Part shown: positions 12,974-13,810 of the stretch, in pieces
Numbering within the stretch: the first letter of the stretch is position 1
How the letters are laid out: every line of letters begins with the position of its first letter
NCBI GenBank assembly: GCA_002685455.1
Contig: NYXF01000099.1
Location: 1 to 13,810 of the forward strand
Direction of reading: 5' to 3'
Source: Porticoccus sp.
GTDB lineage: Bacteria; Pseudomonadota; Gammaproteobacteria; Pseudomonadales; Porticoccaceae
DNA length: 13,810 nt
The notes under the pieces: generated by a model
Told to the model about the DNA's origin: nothing
What the model saw: the letters and a program-made list of their open reading frames with translations, nothing else
The model's database searches: none
Program-made: the position numbers and the translations under genes

Positions 12974-13810
12974 CTATTTGTCAATACGATATTCTGCAGA
13001 GCATGCATGAGCTGTTAATGACTCGCCTCTTGCTATTGTAGAAGCTATTTTTCCAAGCTTTGAAGCACCATATTTAGTACACTTTACTATAGATGAGCGT
13101 TTCTGAAAATCATAAACACCTAATGGTGAGGAGAATCTGGCAGTAGATGAGGTGGGGAGTACATGACTTGGCCCTGCACAGTAATCTCCAACTGATTCTG
13201 ATGTATAGCGGCCCATAAAAATTGCTCCAGCATTTCGAATTCTTGGCAGAAACAATTCTGGGGTATCAACAGAAAGCTCTAGATGTTCTGGAGCAATATA
13301 GTTTGCTATTTCTACTGCTTCATCCAAGTCTCGCACTAGAATAAATGCACCTTTGTTTTCCAGCGATGATTGAATTATTTCTGCTCGCTCCATGGAAGGA
13401 AGTAATTTTTCTATACTCTCTTTAACATCCTCGAAGAATTTAGCTTCATTACAAATTAAAATAGCTTGTGCACTCTCGTCATGTTCAGCCTGAGAAAAAA
13501 GATCCATGGCAATCCAATCTGGGTCAGTTTTTCCATCACATATAATTAGAATTTCTGATGGGCCAGCAACCATGTCTAACCCAACTTTTCCGAAAACCAT
13601 ACGTTTGGCTGTAGCAACATAAATATTGCCAGGGCCAACAATCTTATCAACTTTTTTTATAGTCTTTGTACCATAAGCTAAAGCGCTTATGGCCTGCGCA
13701 CCACCGATTGTATATATCTCATCAACACCCACAATTGCTGCAGCAGCTAAAACTATTGTACTCAGTTGACCCTCAGGTGCCGGAGCAGTCATGACGATCT
13801 GATTCACACC
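12974..13810 (-). CDS. hisD: Histidinol dehydrogenase, C-terminal part (5' end beyond the right edge)
   Basis: Zinc enzyme doing the last two steps of histidine synthesis, L-histidinol to L-histidine with two NAD+. The 278 visible codons cover roughly the last two-thirds of the about 430-residue family length. The apparent start at 13807 is an internal GTG (Val) and the frame stays open to the edge, so the gene is cut, not short. Motifs: [67 protein letters not shown] (the zinc Gln and His), APEHLEL (catalytic Glu-His pair), [28 protein letters not shown] (zinc Asp, substrate His) and LTAHA (zinc His). All key residues in the visible part are present. Confidence 0.95.
   Translation of the reverse strand, partial: GVNQIVMTAPAPEGQLSTIVLAAAAIVGVDEIYTIGGAQAISALAYGTKTIKKVDKIVGPGNIYVATAKRMVFGKVGLDMVAGPSEILIICDGKTDPDWIAMDLFSQAEHDESAQAILICNEAKFFEDVKESIEKLLPSMERAEIIQSSLENKGAFILVRDLDEAVEIANYIAPEHLELSVDTPELFLPRIRNAGAIFMGRYTSESVGDYCAGPSHVLPTSSTARFSSPLGVYDFQKRSSIVKCTKYGASKLGKIASTIARGESLTAHACSAEYRIDK

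Noticed and set aside
12961..12976. GTCAG/CTGAC hairpin at the hisD stop as a terminator
   Set aside because: The stem has five pairs and the nearest T-run is about 20 bases further on; hisC probably shares the transcript.
13805..13807. Start of a short hisD at the GTG
   Set aside because: The frame continues to the window edge, and the sequence there is the middle of HisD (VNQIVMTAP), so the gene is cut by the window.
1..13810. Mobile element, prophage, CRISPR, defence island or biosynthetic cluster
   Set aside because: All frames of good length are conserved core genes in a familiar order; no integrase, transposase, repeat array or long flanking repeats were seen on either strand.

Overview
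The window reads as a core chromosomal stretch of an AT-rich gammaproteobacterium. I see no prophage, integrase, transposase, CRISPR array or toxin-antitoxin pair. Protein by protein the genes resemble gammaproteobacterial families (DiaA, DolP, SspA, SspB, ZapE, ZapG, DegS). The order rnpB-rsmI-diaA-dolP-sspB-sspA-petC-petB-petA-rpsI-rplM-zapE-zapG-degS-hisC-hisD follows the backbone I remember from Pseudomonas-like genomes. The low G+C (judged by eye) and short intergenic gaps suggest a streamlined, possibly marine lineage, but genus or family cannot be read from this sequence.

Left part (1-2540). The 5' end of the RNase P RNA gene runs off the left edge on the minus strand. Upstream of it is rsmI (16S rRNA 2'-O-methyltransferase), also minus. 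A gene-free 304-bp gap follows, then a plus-strand pair, diaA and dolP, joined by a one-base stop/start overlap. The lpoA and yraN genes that normally lie between rsmI and diaA are absent.

Centre (2541-8848), all minus strand. From upstream to downstream the units are rplM-rpsI (ribosomal proteins L13 and S9), petA-petBC (cytochrome bc1 complex) and sspA-sspB-thiolase (stringent starvation proteins plus an acetyl-CoA acetyltransferase). Good sigma70-type promoters precede rplM and petA, and a GC-stem/U-tract terminator follows petBC. Cytochromes b and c1 are fused in one 675-residue frame, so three bc1 subunits come from two genes.

Right part (8849-13810). zapE (minus) and zapG (plus) diverge. 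degS, a single-PDZ membrane-anchored protease, follows zapG. It converges on a minus-strand histidine pair, hisD (cut by the right edge) then hisC. The themes are translation and RNA processing, envelope upkeep and division (DolP, ZapE, ZapG, DegS), respiration (bc1), proteolysis control (SspB, DegS) and amino-acid synthesis.

I found no convincing new system. The observations most worth following up are the petB-petC fusion, the missing lpoA-yraN block, a DiaA-like protein with altered sugar-phosphate-site residues, a thiolase apparently added to the ssp operon behind a near-copy of the sspA leader, and a 23-bp perfect palindrome inside rsmI.
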